Below, piece by piece: positions 50,351 through 61,083 of a DNA stretch of 64,000 nucleotides. Source of the DNA: Coniochaeta sp. PMI_546 (Eukaryota > Ascomycota > Sordariomycetes > Coniochaetales > Coniochaetaceae); contig MU271150.1 in NCBI GenBank assembly GCA_021432605.1, forward strand, positions 682,001-746,000, read 5' to 3'. The stretch's first letter is position 1, and the number at the start of each line of letters is the position of its first letter. Made by a program: the position numbers and the translations under genes. The notes beneath the pieces were generated by a model. That model did no database searches. It was not told where the DNA came from and was given only the letters and a program-made list of their open reading frames with translations.

Positions 50351-52033
50351 TCAGAACGCAATCCCACTCTCCCACCACCGCCTCCCCGCCCACAGTCGAG
50401 GCATCACGTCCCCGTCCCACCGCCACGCCGCCTCGTCCCCGGGCAATCCCAACCCTACAGCCCTCAGCAGCGAGAAGGGCAGTGGTTCATAGAGCCACAC
50501 TCCAGCCCGACACAAGTCATCCACAAACCACCCACTAGTAACATGCAGCCAGACCACAACAAACCCCAGATTCACCCCCCTCCTAACCCACCGCGGACAT
50601 CTCTCCCTCACCACTCTCCCAAGCACAGCATCCCACCCTGCCTGGACACCCACCCCGACCAAGCTGCCCAGGAAGAAAAGCGGCGGGCTCCCCGGCCTCG
50701 CCGTCCGGGAAACCGCCGTGAAGCTCCCGGCCGCATGCAACACGCCCGACTGGACAAAGGCCACAGCCGCCCCCACGAGTCTGGTCGTCGGATGCCTCCT
50801 GTCTCTCGGCAGGTACCCGTTCCGCACCATCCAGTCCGTGGGCGCGACGAAGGCGCCGCGGAAGGTCTGGTGCCACCAGCCGCCCCAGAAGCCGGCCAGG
50901 CCGTTGTCGAGGACGTTGGCGGCGAAGGAGCCGAAGGTGTCCGGGTACTGCCAGAGGTCTGCCCTTGGACCGCATAGGCGGAGGAGGGAGGGGTGGGAGT
51001 GGGAGAGGAGGAATTGGACTACCTGGTCGAGGGAGAAGACGAGGTAGAGGGCGGAGATTATTGCTGTCAGGGCTATGAGACTGCGGAGGAATGAGAGGGG
51101 GTGGGGAGAGAGGGGGGATAGGTACGGTGGTAAGGGGTGAGGGGCGTAGTCCGGTCCTAGAATGAAGTATGGATCTCGAAGCATGAGGACGGTGCAGACA
51201 TCCAAGAGTACATAGGCCGTTGCCATGCGGCCGAGACGGTTGCGGAGGAAGGATCTGCGGGTTGTGCACCGGGCGTAGCCTGTTTTTGTGCGGCGGGGGA
51301 TGGAGGAGAGCTCCACGAGGGACTCGGACAGGGGCTTGGAGGGACGGCGGAAGGACGGGATGGAGGAGATTCCGGTCGTCCAGCCTACACCGCGGAAGGA
51401 AGTTACGTGGTCAAGGACCCAGTTTAGGCGCGTACTGAGCGGGCTGGCGGAGGGGTAGGACTGCCAATAATACTCGTAGCCGGCGGAGAGGGCGGAGGCG
51501 ACTGTTTCGTCCGGGGCGGCAGACGTAGTCTGTGGTTCGGCTGGGTCTTCACCTTTCGAGAGTGCACCGTTTGAATGCCTCTGTACCAGCCGTCCATTGG
51601 CGTGACCATTCTGCCTAGTCGCAGTGCCGTTACCTTCCGCCGTCTTTCTCTTTAGTCTCCTCTCGACCCTCTCGGCCTCGAACTGTGGCCGTGTCCATAT
51701 AAGCAGGGTCATCCCCCATAACGTGCCCCAAGCTGCTGCTAGACCCGTTGCATAAGCAGCAGCCATATTGGTGCTTGAAGCTCGAGCCATCATATTTAGG
51801 TTCAGCCATGTCATGAGCGCCATGACGGCGAACCGCATCCGGTACAGCCATGGCCGTCGCGCGTGCGGTATGCAGAGGTAGATGAGCGGTATGAGGAAGG
51901 TTCCGAGTAGGTCGAGCGGTACTACCAGTGGCCGTGCCCTGCCTGCTGCTAGGTCTGCTTTGAACTGTGCCTTGAGATATTCGCGGTGGTATAGGCCGAG
52001 GTTCGTCTCAGGGGTGATGTGAGCAGCGGCCAT
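50351..52033 (-). CDS. Wax-synthase-like membrane-bound O-acyltransferase
   Basis: Putative multi-pass ER membrane acyltransferase of the fungal wax synthase domain family, which transfers acyl groups from CoA to hydroxyls. The family includes acetyltransferases of terpenoid pathways. Single exon, 560 aa. The N-terminus has several hydrophobic segments (LVVPLDLLGTFLIPLIYLCI, FAVMALMTWLNLNMM, AAYATGLAAAWGTLWGMTLLIW). A hydrophilic linker follows, then the conserved block FGSFAANVLDNGLAGFWGGWWHQTFR and, further on, AVAFVQSGVLHAAG, where the His is the likely catalytic residue of the MBOAT-like fold. More membrane spans follow up to about 520. No biosynthetic cluster partners surround it, so the substrate is unknown. 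Neighbours are TERT (convergent) and the Moco sulfurase (same strand, upstream). Confidence 0.85.
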   Translation of the reverse strand: MAAAHITPETNLGLYHREYLKAQFKADLAAGRARPLVVPLDLLGTFLIPLIYLCIPHARRPWLYRMRFAVMALMTWLNLNMMARASSTNMAAAYATGLAAAWGTLWGMTLLIWTRPQFEAERVERRLKRKTAEGNGTATRQNGHANGRLVQRHSNGALSKGEDPAEPQTTSAAPDETVASALSAGYEYYWQSYPSASPLSTRLNWVLDHVTSFRGVGWTTGISSIPSFRRPSKPLSESLVELSSIPRRTKTGYARCTTRRSFLRNRLGRMATAYVLLDVCTVLMLRDPYFILGPDYAPHPLPPYLSPLSPHPLSFLRSLIALTAIISALYLVFSLDQVVQFLLSHSHPSLLRLCGPRADLWQYPDTFGSFAANVLDNGLAGFWGGWWHQTFRGAFVAPTDWMVRNGYLPRDRRHPTTRLVGAAVAFVQSGVLHAAGSFTAVSRTARPGSPPLFFLGSLVGVGVQAGWDAVLGRVVRERCPRWVRRGVNLGFVVVWLHVTSGWFVDDLCRAGVWLYEPLPFSLLRAVGLGLPGDEAAWRWDGDVMPRLWAGRRWWESGIAF

Positions 52034-52712
52034 TTAGCCTTTTTCTCCCGCCTTGTTGGGCGTCGATCTCTGCTGCGGGTTGGCGGGTTGGGGGGTTTGA
52101 CATATGCAGCTTGGCGAGTATAGCTGAATTTAAAACTCAGCTCGGCAGCACAACGTCAGCTCTTGTGAGTTTCCCTGCGCATCTTCGAGCAGTCGCTGCT
52201 TTCGAGTGAGATGTGCTCTTTTGGCAAGACAAAGAAACGAAGGAGCGGTCTGTTTGTTGGTGGCGCTGGTTTTCCCATGTAAGACTCGACTACTGACTAC
52301 AGGGATTTCGCAGGAAAGTGTGTGTGAAATACGACAGTCGTACAATAGGCAGCCTTGTATCGACTCACAATCTGTTCTCGCGTATCTCACGTATCCATGA
52401 TTGGCGTAAGCAAGCCGGATCTCGTCTGGTTTCTGGTTCAGCTACCAAGGTACCGTAGGTAGAGGTAAGCAGCTCTCATGTCCTGGAAATTAAGGTCTTG
52501 ACGTCACCAAAAGGTACTGACTTGCCTAGGGTGAATGCAGTCCGAGCTTAAATTAACCACCAAACCCAGTACAGTACGTGGAATTAGACCTAGTAATTTT
52601 CCTGGGCGGTTTTCCTGGGCGGACGGAATCGATTCAAGGAGAAAGTCAGAGACAACAAAGAATGCAGGGTATCATTTTGCAGTCGCTATATGCCATAAGA
52701 TGCCAATGCTAC

Positions 52713-55187
52713 CTACCACAGTTCCTCCTCATCAGCATCTGGGTGAACGCTGTCGCCGACCTTGATGGTCGGGTATTGTGTCTCTCTCCCACCGCTGCTC
52801 GACGGTGCATGACCCATGTGTGACCCGAAGAACACCTTGCCGTCGAACCGCCGCGTCTTCGACAACGTGACAAACGGTTCCTCACTCTTCTCTGCTGTGT
52901 CCTGATTGATGGACACCATGTGACATCTGCGACAAGCTCCGAGCATCTTGAAGTTCTGTCGCCCGATCCTCAGCGTCGACCAGTTGTCTTCAGCATATGG
53001 TGCTGCCCAGTCCAAAGCACTGCTTTTCGATCCAACCACCACATTGGCTCTAAACACGGCGGGTGACACCTCTTGACCACCCTTCGCAACAATCTCTTTG
53101 TTTAGAGCTGCTAGACTTGACAGGTTGATCGCCAAGATAGGACTTTCGTTTGATAACAAGATGCGCCGCTGTGTGTTCTCCGTATCCGAGTCTGGTGGCG
53201 ATGGCGGTGCAGGGTATGACCCAGGTAAGGACGAGTTAAGCGATTTCCTTAACATCTGGTGCTTTTGCAGGTGCGCTTTGGAATGCCGCATACTCTTTCC
53301 CTGACCGCCAGGCGGGAAACGAGCCAAGACACAAGGTACTCCAAGTACACCCGAGAAGAAATTGTTGATCGCGTCGGAGGTGTAGGTCTGCATGGATATC
53401 TCGTCTCCACACACTCGGGATGGCAGCGGACGGCAATGGGAGTGTTCAAACATGGCCGGATTGTTGGATAGGGGCACTGATATCTCCTTTGCGGTGTCCG
53501 GAGGCACCAAACCGGCGAAGCTAACACGTAACTCTCCCCGCTCAAAGTCTAGGTTCGGACGCAAAAGAGCCATTTTCGGGTGTCTCTTCTGGCTCAGTGC
53601 CTGGCCTGACCCGCGGTGTAGCAGACACCACTCCCTATCCCAGGCAAGTCCTTCAGAACGAACTTCCCATTCCGTCCCCACTGGTATCGTGTAGCCCCCG
53701 CAGCTCTTGATCGGATACACGATGATTCTGTCAAGGTAATAATGTCCTGATGTTGTAAGGGCGTGGCGCACCGGTTGCTGTAGTATAGGCGCCGGCGCTG
53801 CCTCACTGTAGAACTCGTCAACGAATGCTACAAACTGGTCCACGTCTGCCAGCGTGCTCATCGCTCCAAGGCTTGCCCGAATAATACCAGTCGGCTTTCC
53901 AGCCATGATGTCGTTGTCAGTTCCGCAGCGGAACCCGGACGAGAAATTCTGCTTCATCTCCCAGGGCTCCAGGCCAAGGGCGGAGGCGATCCCTCCAGGG
54001 TTGCATACTCCACCCGTGCGGACGTGGAAGCCTTTAAGCGTAGCCAGCTTCTCGAATTCGGCCAAGGATACCCAAGCACCGTATTGATTGCGAATATTGA
54101 ACGCGACGACCGGACCAGCTCCGGGTGAACCGTCTTTACCGCTCCGATCCAGCGAATATATGGTACATACACTCGTGCCATTTCCATGTCGTAAGTGTCG
54201 TAGTCCGCGGTCAAGTCTTGCAACGAGATATGATGTATGCGCTGCCACTTTGTCCATAGAGCCGAAGAGGCTGCGATGAACTTTCATCGCCAGATCAAGG
54301 GCGACTATGCTATGCACCGGCAAGGTGCCATCTTCAAGGCGCTCATGCAGGAACTGCCTCTTCGGCGCATGCCACTGCTCCTTTCGGCAGACGACCATGT
54401 CGACTGTACCACCACCGAAATATCTCCTGGCATCAAAGACGGGCTCAGCTTGACGCCGTACGATAAGACCACCGAGATCGGGGAATCCGAATATCTTGTA
54501 GAAGCTGACCACTGTGAAGTCTGGTGCTACCATTGAGTCGCTCAGATCTAGGGGCGAGGTGGCGGCCGAAGCAGCTGCGTCCAGGAGAGTGTACACGTTG
54601 CCCCTGGAGGCTGGCCAACTCTGCCGAAACTGATGTGACCAAGACAGAGGTAACCGCCGACCATCCATATTTGACTGCGCGGGATATGCGATGAGGGTAT
54701 GATCAGTGGTTCTTGGCTCCGCAAATAAGTCTTTGATATCCGTATCATCGAAACACGTAGCACTACGCGCCTCCTGCCTGACTCCGACAAGACTGGTGTG
54801 ACATGTCTGATGATACGCATAGTCGAAGCCGCCAGGAACAGCCCGTAGAGCCTCAACGACCAACTTGATACCCGCAGTGGCATTAGCGACGAAGATGACA
54901 TCGAACTCGGCAGGGTCGGCCTTGAACCACTGGAGCACGTGCAGACGGGTGTCCTCGATGCGAGATGTTGATAACTGAGAGGAGCTCGATGCTGAGTGAG
55001 GGTTGCCGAAAAGGTTCGCCGTCATGTCCTTCGCGAACAAGTCCATCAGAGACTTTGGATAAGGCGTGGTCCCCGCATGGTCAAGATAGATGGACCCTTC
55101 CAGCATAGGATACTCTTCAGGTCTTAATCGCTCCACATACTCATTGTAAGGCATGTCACCGGCTTTCTTCTGTGCAACGTCCGTCAT
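52713..55187 (-). CDS. hxB: Molybdenum cofactor sulfurase
   Basis: Inserts the terminal sulfido ligand into Moco, activating xanthine dehydrogenase and related hydroxylases needed for purine use; matches Aspergillus hxB and plant ABA3. Single exon, 824 aa (hxB is of similar length). The N-terminal class V aminotransferase/NifS-like domain begins SIYLDHAGTTPYPKSL. The PLP lysine is in VVSFYKIFGFPDLGG (Lys about 231). The persulfide-carrying cysteine is in HVRTGGVCNPGG (Cys about 395). The C-terminal part has the MOSC beta-barrel N domain (DRIIVYPIKSCGGY, EWCLLHRGSG) and the MOSC domain (ILAINLSSL, FKMLGACRRCHMVSINQDT, KVFFGSHMGHA). I chose the first in-frame ATG (MTDVAQKK); upstream open frame lacks ATG. 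It is divergent from CDC6 with 588 bp between ATGs. Confidence 0.96.
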   Translation of the reverse strand: MTDVAQKKAGDMPYNEYVERLRPEEYPMLEGSIYLDHAGTTPYPKSLMDLFAKDMTANLFGNPHSASSSSQLSTSRIEDTRLHVLQWFKADPAEFDVIFVANATAGIKLVVEALRAVPGGFDYAYHQTCHTSLVGVRQEARSATCFDDTDIKDLFAEPRTTDHTLIAYPAQSNMDGRRLPLSWSHQFRQSWPASRGNVYTLLDAAASAATSPLDLSDSMVAPDFTVVSFYKIFGFPDLGGLIVRRQAEPVFDARRYFGGGTVDMVVCRKEQWHAPKRQFLHERLEDGTLPVHSIVALDLAMKVHRSLFGSMDKVAAHTSYLVARLDRGLRHLRHGNGTSVCTIYSLDRSGKDGSPGAGPVVAFNIRNQYGAWVSLAEFEKLATLKGFHVRTGGVCNPGGIASALGLEPWEMKQNFSSGFRCGTDNDIMAGKPTGIIRASLGAMSTLADVDQFVAFVDEFYSEAAPAPILQQPVRHALTTSGHYYLDRIIVYPIKSCGGYTIPVGTEWEVRSEGLAWDREWCLLHRGSGQALSQKRHPKMALLRPNLDFERGELRVSFAGLVPPDTAKEISVPLSNNPAMFEHSHCRPLPSRVCGDEISMQTYTSDAINNFFSGVLGVPCVLARFPPGGQGKSMRHSKAHLQKHQMLRKSLNSSLPGSYPAPPSPPDSDTENTQRRILLSNESPILAINLSSLAALNKEIVAKGGQEVSPAVFRANVVVGSKSSALDWAAPYAEDNWSTLRIGRQNFKMLGACRRCHMVSINQDTAEKSEEPFVTLSKTRRFDGKVFFGSHMGHAPSSSGGRETQYPTIKVGDSVHPDADEEELW

Positions 55188-55567
55188 GGTGACTGGTAAC
55201 TCTGTAGACAAGGTCCACGACCATATCCCCACGACCTTCGAAATGAAACTGACATTGGATGGGAGTTTGAAAGACAACAGCAGAGGTGAGGACCTACATT
55301 ACATCCTCAAAGATAGGACTAGCCGGAGCTAAAGACGTGTGTCCCTCCTCGGGCGGCGCCACCAAAGGTCGGACTGGAGCACTGTGGAGCCGGAGTGATT
55401 GGCCCCAATGCGGAGATCGGCTGCCGCCGGCCTGAGTGTTCACCCAGCTATGGCCCGTGCGGCACACCGCACTAGCACACTTCAGTATAGACTGTGGGGC
55501 GCGCCAGCTTGTATCAGTGGGGTAGACTGTAGTGAATTCGGACGCGAGAGAGCACATGGAAACCGCG

Positions 55568-55600
55568 ACGCGCCTTTGGCCCACTCAAGCGCGACCGCGT
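55568..55600 (+). promoter_or_regulatory. ACGCG pair upstream of CDC6
   Basis: ACGCG cores at 55568-55572 (plus) and 55596-55600 (minus, inside CCGCGTTAAG) lie about 208 and 176 bp before the CDC6 ATG. The second shares CGCGTTAA with the MCM7 promoter element. MBF-type control of CDC6 is known in yeasts; here it is inferred. Confidence 0.55.
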
Positions 55601-55775
55601 TAAGTGATTCTCGATAAAGTGACTATCGCAACTTCCCTTTCCACATGCAAAGCTCTCACCTTAATCCTCAACGAGCAGTTGCAACTTTTGGCATACAAAC
55701 GCCCTTTCCCTCCAGTCATCACCTCGTCTTGTGTTATATTGTACTGGTTACGATTACCTTAATTTTCCATCAGTT

Positions 55776-57706
55776 ATGCCGGCCACTACCTTGGGAAAGA
55801 GGACGAGAGGAAGTCAAGAGTCTGGTAGGAACAACTCGACGTGACATTGGAATAGAAGCAGGCGACTGACCTTCTTCTGCTACCTCTAGACCCAGAACTC
55901 TCCACCAAGCGTCCAAGACGGTCTACTCGCAGCTCCCCGATCTTCAATGACGAGAACCAGGAACCTGCAACGGCAATTGCGGTCGACCTTGTCCAAGACA
56001 AGGAAAACCAACGACCTCTCAGCGAACTCGGCACAACTCCAAAGCCGGACTCCGAAGATGTCGCAAAGACAACAACGCGGCCTCGCAAAGCCAGCATACC
56101 AGTCACCCCGTCAACACCGCGCCACTACGATGTCTTCGCCAAAGGCAGCGTCACCCCTCGGCATAGGGTCATGTCTGTTGGAAAGGTCTCGAGGAGGTTG
56201 ACACCGCAGACTCCTCTCACGCCGTCGTCATGCCAAACCATTTACCACGTCGCTAGACAATTATTTTCACGGAGTTCCGACCCCGGGCAATTGGTTGGGC
56301 GGCAGGACGAACGTGCTCAGCTCAACAAGTTTCTCGATCGGTGTTCTACCTCTCGGCCGAGCGGCTGCCTCTACGTTAGTGGACCGCCCGGGACAGGAAA
56401 GAGTGCCATGGTCAATGCAGTGACGGAAGAAGTGGCTGCTGCTGCTTCTCCCCGAATCCGAAAGGCATACATCAACTGCATGAGCATCAAGTCGTCGAAG
56501 GAACTCTACATAACCCTCCTGGGCCAGCTCAACCTCGAGGCGGATGTTTCTGAGGACGACGCCATTTCTTCGCTGCAGAAGATCTTCGCCCCCAAAAAGA
56601 AGTCGGAAGAGGTGTTTCTGATCGTGTTGGACGAGATCGACCACATCGTCACGCTGGATCTGGAGAGTCTCTACCGGCTCTTCGAGTGGTCTCTTCAAAA
56701 GACCTCCCGTTTGGCTCTAGTTGGAATAGCGAATGCCCTCGACCTGACTGATCGCTTCCTTCCTCGGCTGAAGTCGAGGAACCTGAAACCTGAGCTCCTG
56801 CCATTTCTTCCCTACACTTCTACCCAGATCAAGGAAGTCATCACATCGAAGCTTAAAGGTCTGATGCCAGAGGACAGCGAGAACAAGAACTACGTCCCCA
56901 TCTTCCATCCAGCAGCCATTGAGCTCTGCTCAAGGAAAGTCTCGACACAGACTGGAGACCTACGCCGTGCATTCGAGATCTGCCGACGAGCAATCGACCT
57001 GGTAGAGAGCGAAACCCGGATGAAATGCGAGAACGAGGTCAAGGAGCAACTTCTACAGATGAGCCCCTCAAGGAAAGTTCTTGGAGAGAACTCGAACCTC
57101 GCGTCGTCACCAAAGAAGTCGGGCGCACAGAACGTCACAACGTCTCTCATCCGGTCACTGCAGAGCTTGACGGTCGAGACGGCACCCAGAGTCAGCATCG
57201 GGCACCTAAACAAGGTCACTGCAGCAGCGTTCAGTAATGGCACGAACCAAAGACTGAAGACGCTCAACCTCCAACAAAAGGCGGCACTCTGTGCCCTGAT
57301 GGCCCTCGAGAAGCGGAACAAGGCCGCAAAGGCTTCTGCCATTGGCGCGACACAGTCGAAATCTCAGATCACGGCGCCGACGATCAAGACGCTTTTCGAC
57401 ACGTACTGCCTCCTCTGCAAGCAGGACTCGGTGCTGCACCCGCTGTCGAGCTCGGAGTTTCGCGAGGTTGTGGGCAGTCTGGAGACGCTCTCTCTCGTTG
57501 CTCCGGTGGACGGCAAGACTGGTTCTTTTGCCGTTCCGCAAACGCCGAGCAAGAGGGGCCGGAAGCCGGCCTTTGGGGCTGGGAATGGACTGGGGGACGA
57601 GAAGCGGATTGCCAGCTGTGTGGGCGACAAGGAGATTGAGCAGGCCGTCGAGGGGCTTGGGGCCGACATTTTGAGGAGCATCTTGAGTGGGGAGGCATTG
57701 GATTAG
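55776..57706 (+). CDS. CDC6: Replication licensing ATPase Cdc6
   Basis: AAA+ ATPase that with ORC and Cdt1 loads Mcm2-7 on origins in G1. Two exons, 55776-55824 and 55890-57706; 621 aa. The short first exon encodes MPATTLGKRTRGSQES. The N-terminal region is disordered with KRPRR (likely NLS), a KEN box (DKENQ) suggesting APC/C turnover, and many TP/SP sites (TPSTPRH, SVTPRHR, LTPQTPLTP) expected of a CDK target. AAA+ motifs: Walker A GPPGTGKS (about 181-188), Walker B IVLDEID (about 261-267), sensor 1 VGIANALDLTDRFLPRLKSR. A lid region with TGDLRRAFEICRRAIDL follows, then more SP-K/R sites (MSPSRK, SSPKKS), and a C-terminal winged helix (about 480-540) with a TPSKRGRK linker. It could be confused with Orc1, but it lacks a BAH domain and the size fits Cdc6. 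Confidence 0.95.
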
Positions 57707-59296
57707 AGATGCATGGATGGGCTTTGTATTGATTTGTTGCATATACGGTTTTGAGGTGCATTGGCTGGTGTCATTGGGTGGTGTTCTGATTTGCTTTGGC
57801 ATTTGTTGGATAAGGGGCGTCTGGGTAGCATACTGTGCATTGGAGTTGTGGACTACTGTCCGTCTCTCCAGGATCGCAAGATCGGATTACCTTATTCATT
57901 GGCTCGCTTTGCGGCTATAGGAGGCTTACTGTTGCTTTCTATGATTATGACGCTCTCTAGTTATCCCTCTCTCTCCCTTTTCCTTTCCCACAATGACTAT
58001 CCTACCTCCCGCACTGTATACCTGGGATTATATGCGCTCTCGAGTGTCAAGGAAGACTCGATGTCAGTTATTCAGTTCATCTGTAAGCACTATATTCACC
58101 TGACGTCACGACTATGCAGCGACGCGATCCTTCCGGGAAGTATGCTGATGCCAGCCCTTTAGTACACTTGTATAGTTGCATTGTGATGGTCGTCGCAGGC
58201 AACGTTCGGGGTGCCGGCACTTAACTTTCTTCTCGATCCTTGGGGACGGTATGACCTACATAGTAGATGCAGTCAACCCTTCCATTAGGTAATCTCAAAC
58301 CTTATGAACCAGACCCTCAAGATGAGTGACGTGCTTGGCGAGCCTCGATACATACAAAATGGGTAGGTAGACCAGTCTGGCTAAAGAGCAAATCATGATA
58401 TCATACCGCTGCATAAGACTTCATCAACAGCCTTATGCTTTGGTCATCGTCTGCAGGTATGCTTTTTGGGGATGTTTCGTCGCCACCTTGATCCCCGAAA
58501 TCCTCAACGTCAGATACCGGTATGTGTGCCGCTTCCCCTCTAGCTGTGCCAGCGTAGATACATACCGACCATCATCTGATGTCAAGCTTCCCTCGAATAT
58601 CGGGCCAGTGTCAGCATTACCAGTTATATGGATCTCATTACCCAAGAGAGACCATGACCACGGATCCGGGCCTTCCAGTTGGTTGTCAATCACCATGTGA
58701 AAGATCCATCGGACAACGTGAACTGGAAAACCGGCCGAGAACTCGGCCGAGATCGACTCTCATCGCGTGCACGAGTACCGATGAAGAAGTGTTCGCAGGG
58801 GCCTATATAACGGACGATCTATCCGGGACCATGGTACCAGTATCAGTCATCGGGAGATTATCAATCAGGAGGAACCCATTTATTATCCTTCGTGGGAGGG
58901 CTGTCGGCCGAGAAGGACCCCTAAAAGGTGCCCGAGTGCCGTGAAGACCACTCGAGGGAACCATGCAACGGACTTTCTACCCGGGGCCAACATGGTGATA
59001 CCTGTCATCGAGGTCAGCGCTACCGAGGAACGCATTCAGTATTCACTCTGAGAAGGTTCTGGATCAGGAGGGACGATGGAGAGATTGCAAATTGCACGAG
59101 GAAAGAGACCGGAGGGACCGGAGGGATCTTGTTCGGGCATAGATACTGAGGCTTCGAAACCAATATAAATATGAGGCCTTCTTCAAGCCTGGGTCGCTCA
59201 AACCAACATAGCTCGTCACTGACACTTGATATCAACGTCATACATTCATATCTCACAAGCTCGACCAACGCAGATACTCACCGCACAGTCCCGAAC
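57707..59296. other. Gene-free stretch after CDC6 with one weak small frame
   Basis: About 1.6 kb containing the CDC6 3' UTR and the promoter of the small secreted protein gene (TATA-like CCAATATAAATATG at 59160-59173). On the minus strand 58696-58433 is an ATG-started frame of 87 codons (MVIDNQLEGPDPWSWSLLG...) with acceptable codon use but no family I know and no clear partner exons. I leave it as a candidate only. Confidence 0.35.
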
Positions 59297-59768
59297 ATGA
59301 AGACATGCATGCTTCTCGCCGCAGCCGCCTTCCTGGCTCCTGTGTTTGGGGCTGCCGTGGCGTCCAAGCCGCAGCTGAACCAGTACAGAAACATGAATGA
59401 CTGGCAAGTCCTTCCCGAAAAGACCGTACTACTCTCTCCTTCGGATATAGGACCGTGAGCTGATGACGTCGGGTGTAGCAATGAACGCAGGGATATCTTG
59501 CGCTACTACGAGCCCTCGCCGGACAGATGCTACGACATGGACGACGAGGCCGGGGCTTTCTACTACTCCTCGGGAGGCAGGTATGACCCCTATGTGTATC
59601 CTGAGAGGGGTGAGTATCTCAACGCCTGTCATCTCCTGTTGACGTTGAGAGGGCCATGTTCTAAATCGCTTCTTAGGCTGTGGGGGCAACGAGTATAACC
59701 CTCGCGGAAACGGCGACTGCTACGACAGGGGGAACTACAGATCTTTCAAGATGAGAGATCGGTCATGA
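59297..59768 (+). CDS. Small secreted protein with CYD motifs (tentative)
   Basis: Begins with a clear signal peptide: MKTCMLLAAAAFLAPVFGAAVA, cleavage after about residue 18-22. A later exon, 59479-59609, encodes a Tyr-rich acidic segment (RYYEPSPDRCYDMDDEAG). It joins through a GTGAGT...CTTAG intron (59610-59676) to the last exon, 59677-59768, with GCGGNEYNPRGNGDCYDRGN. The first junction is uncertain: a donor GTACAG at 59383 to the acceptor at 59478 keeps frame, giving about 102 aa. Mature cysteines are few (three visible), two in a repeated CYD motif. A TATA-like box lies about 130 bp before the ATG. Possibly an effector-like or cell-surface protein; no family recognised. Exon 1 end is the weak point of the model. 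Confidence 0.45.
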
Positions 59769-60083
59769 GAGGGACCTCGCGAGGACACCATGGCAGAGGG
59801 AAAAGACCCTGCGTAGGGACGAATGGTGAAAAGAAGCAGAAGGAGATATATATGAAGGACCCTCGGGACAGGGACGAGAGGAGGGAGGTGAAGTACAAAT
59901 CGTTGAAGATTGTGGGTGGTCCTATTCAATGATGGCATGGTGTACTGTAATATAATAGCTTCCAGATTGTAGTCTCTAATGACAGAAGAAACCCATTTGT
60001 CCACCTAGGACCAAGGTGTATACTTACCTTGTTGAAGTACTTGTCTATCGTCTCAGATGCTTTTGACTTACACAGCTAGGTAC

Positions 60084-60127
60084 CCCTAACCCTGCGTAAG
60101 GTAGCAATGAAGTTGCGAGGGTTAGGG
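60084..60127. repeat. Inverted telomere-like repeat pair
   Basis: CCCTAACCCT and its exact reverse complement AGGGTTAGGG are separated by 24 bp and could form a hairpin. Each half is about 1.7 copies of the TTAGGG unit that is the usual telomere repeat of filamentous ascomycetes. It may bind TRF/Tbf1-type Myb proteins, act in a promoter as a telo-box, or be chance. Confidence 0.7.
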
Positions 60128-61083
60128 CTGGGAGATGAGACGTCATCAGAGTCGGGGTCGGTGACTGATCACGCGCAGCCACTGACTGCCCGGCTGATCG
60201 GCGCAGCGTGCCAGCGAAGGGAACGATCAGCCTGGCCACGAGTCAACTTTGTTGGCGTTCCTCCCTGGGAGTTATGTACACTAGTCTACACGTGTATATA
60301 CTGTGTTAGCCACTTGATTAAAGTTCCAGCTTGGAAATCGAATCGATGAGTTGCTGTTCCTCAAAGACAAATACCTCGATAGACAGACAGTAGCAAGTTT
60401 ATACACACTGATCACACATACCGTCTTACTACACGTACATGCAGGTTATTGTGGTACATGCTGTTATTCTATTCTATTCTCAGAAAAAAGAACAGAATTC
60501 CAGGGTCCAACCGACTGCAGATGCTAGTTTATCTTTTGCCCCAACAAAGAAGGGATCTAGTGGTGTCCGGTGGTGTCTCAGCAGAAGAGGAGGGGGGAAG
60601 TCTTGCGGTCATATGCAGGGAGGCGCATCACGCACGCCCACCGCCTTTCTTGCACAGCCAAACCCAAAGAAGATGTGGTATTGGGTGGTATTGAGTGGTA
60701 TTGCACCGTGATTTGCTGGCCCATCCACATTCACCAAATCATGTCAAAGGACACCGAGATTCTAGAACAGATCCAGATTTCACCAGTTAAGCCCTGCCTT
60801 AACACAGTGTCCAAGCAAGGCACAACATACGCTACAGACAAGAACAACAACAACAGGGCCTCAGACATCCCACCCCAAAGATCTATCTCCCTTCAAAACT
60901 ACCAAAGGACAGCCAAGTCCAACGCCGCTCTGCCCTCGTTTACATCGTGTTACACCGTCGTTATCATACCACAGTAAGGCTGCTCCACCGCTCCACCCCT
61001 GGCTTATCGCGCAATCACCGCTGCGCCCGCCATCGGAGGTGGGACCGACATTACATCAGCTGCCACAGCATTCAAGGTGAGGT

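Noticed and set aside
50255-50977. 240-codon plus-strand frame opposite the wax-synthase gene.
   Set aside because: It is Pro/Arg-rich antisense shadow of GC-rich coding sequence; the minus strand carries clear membrane segments and the family motif.
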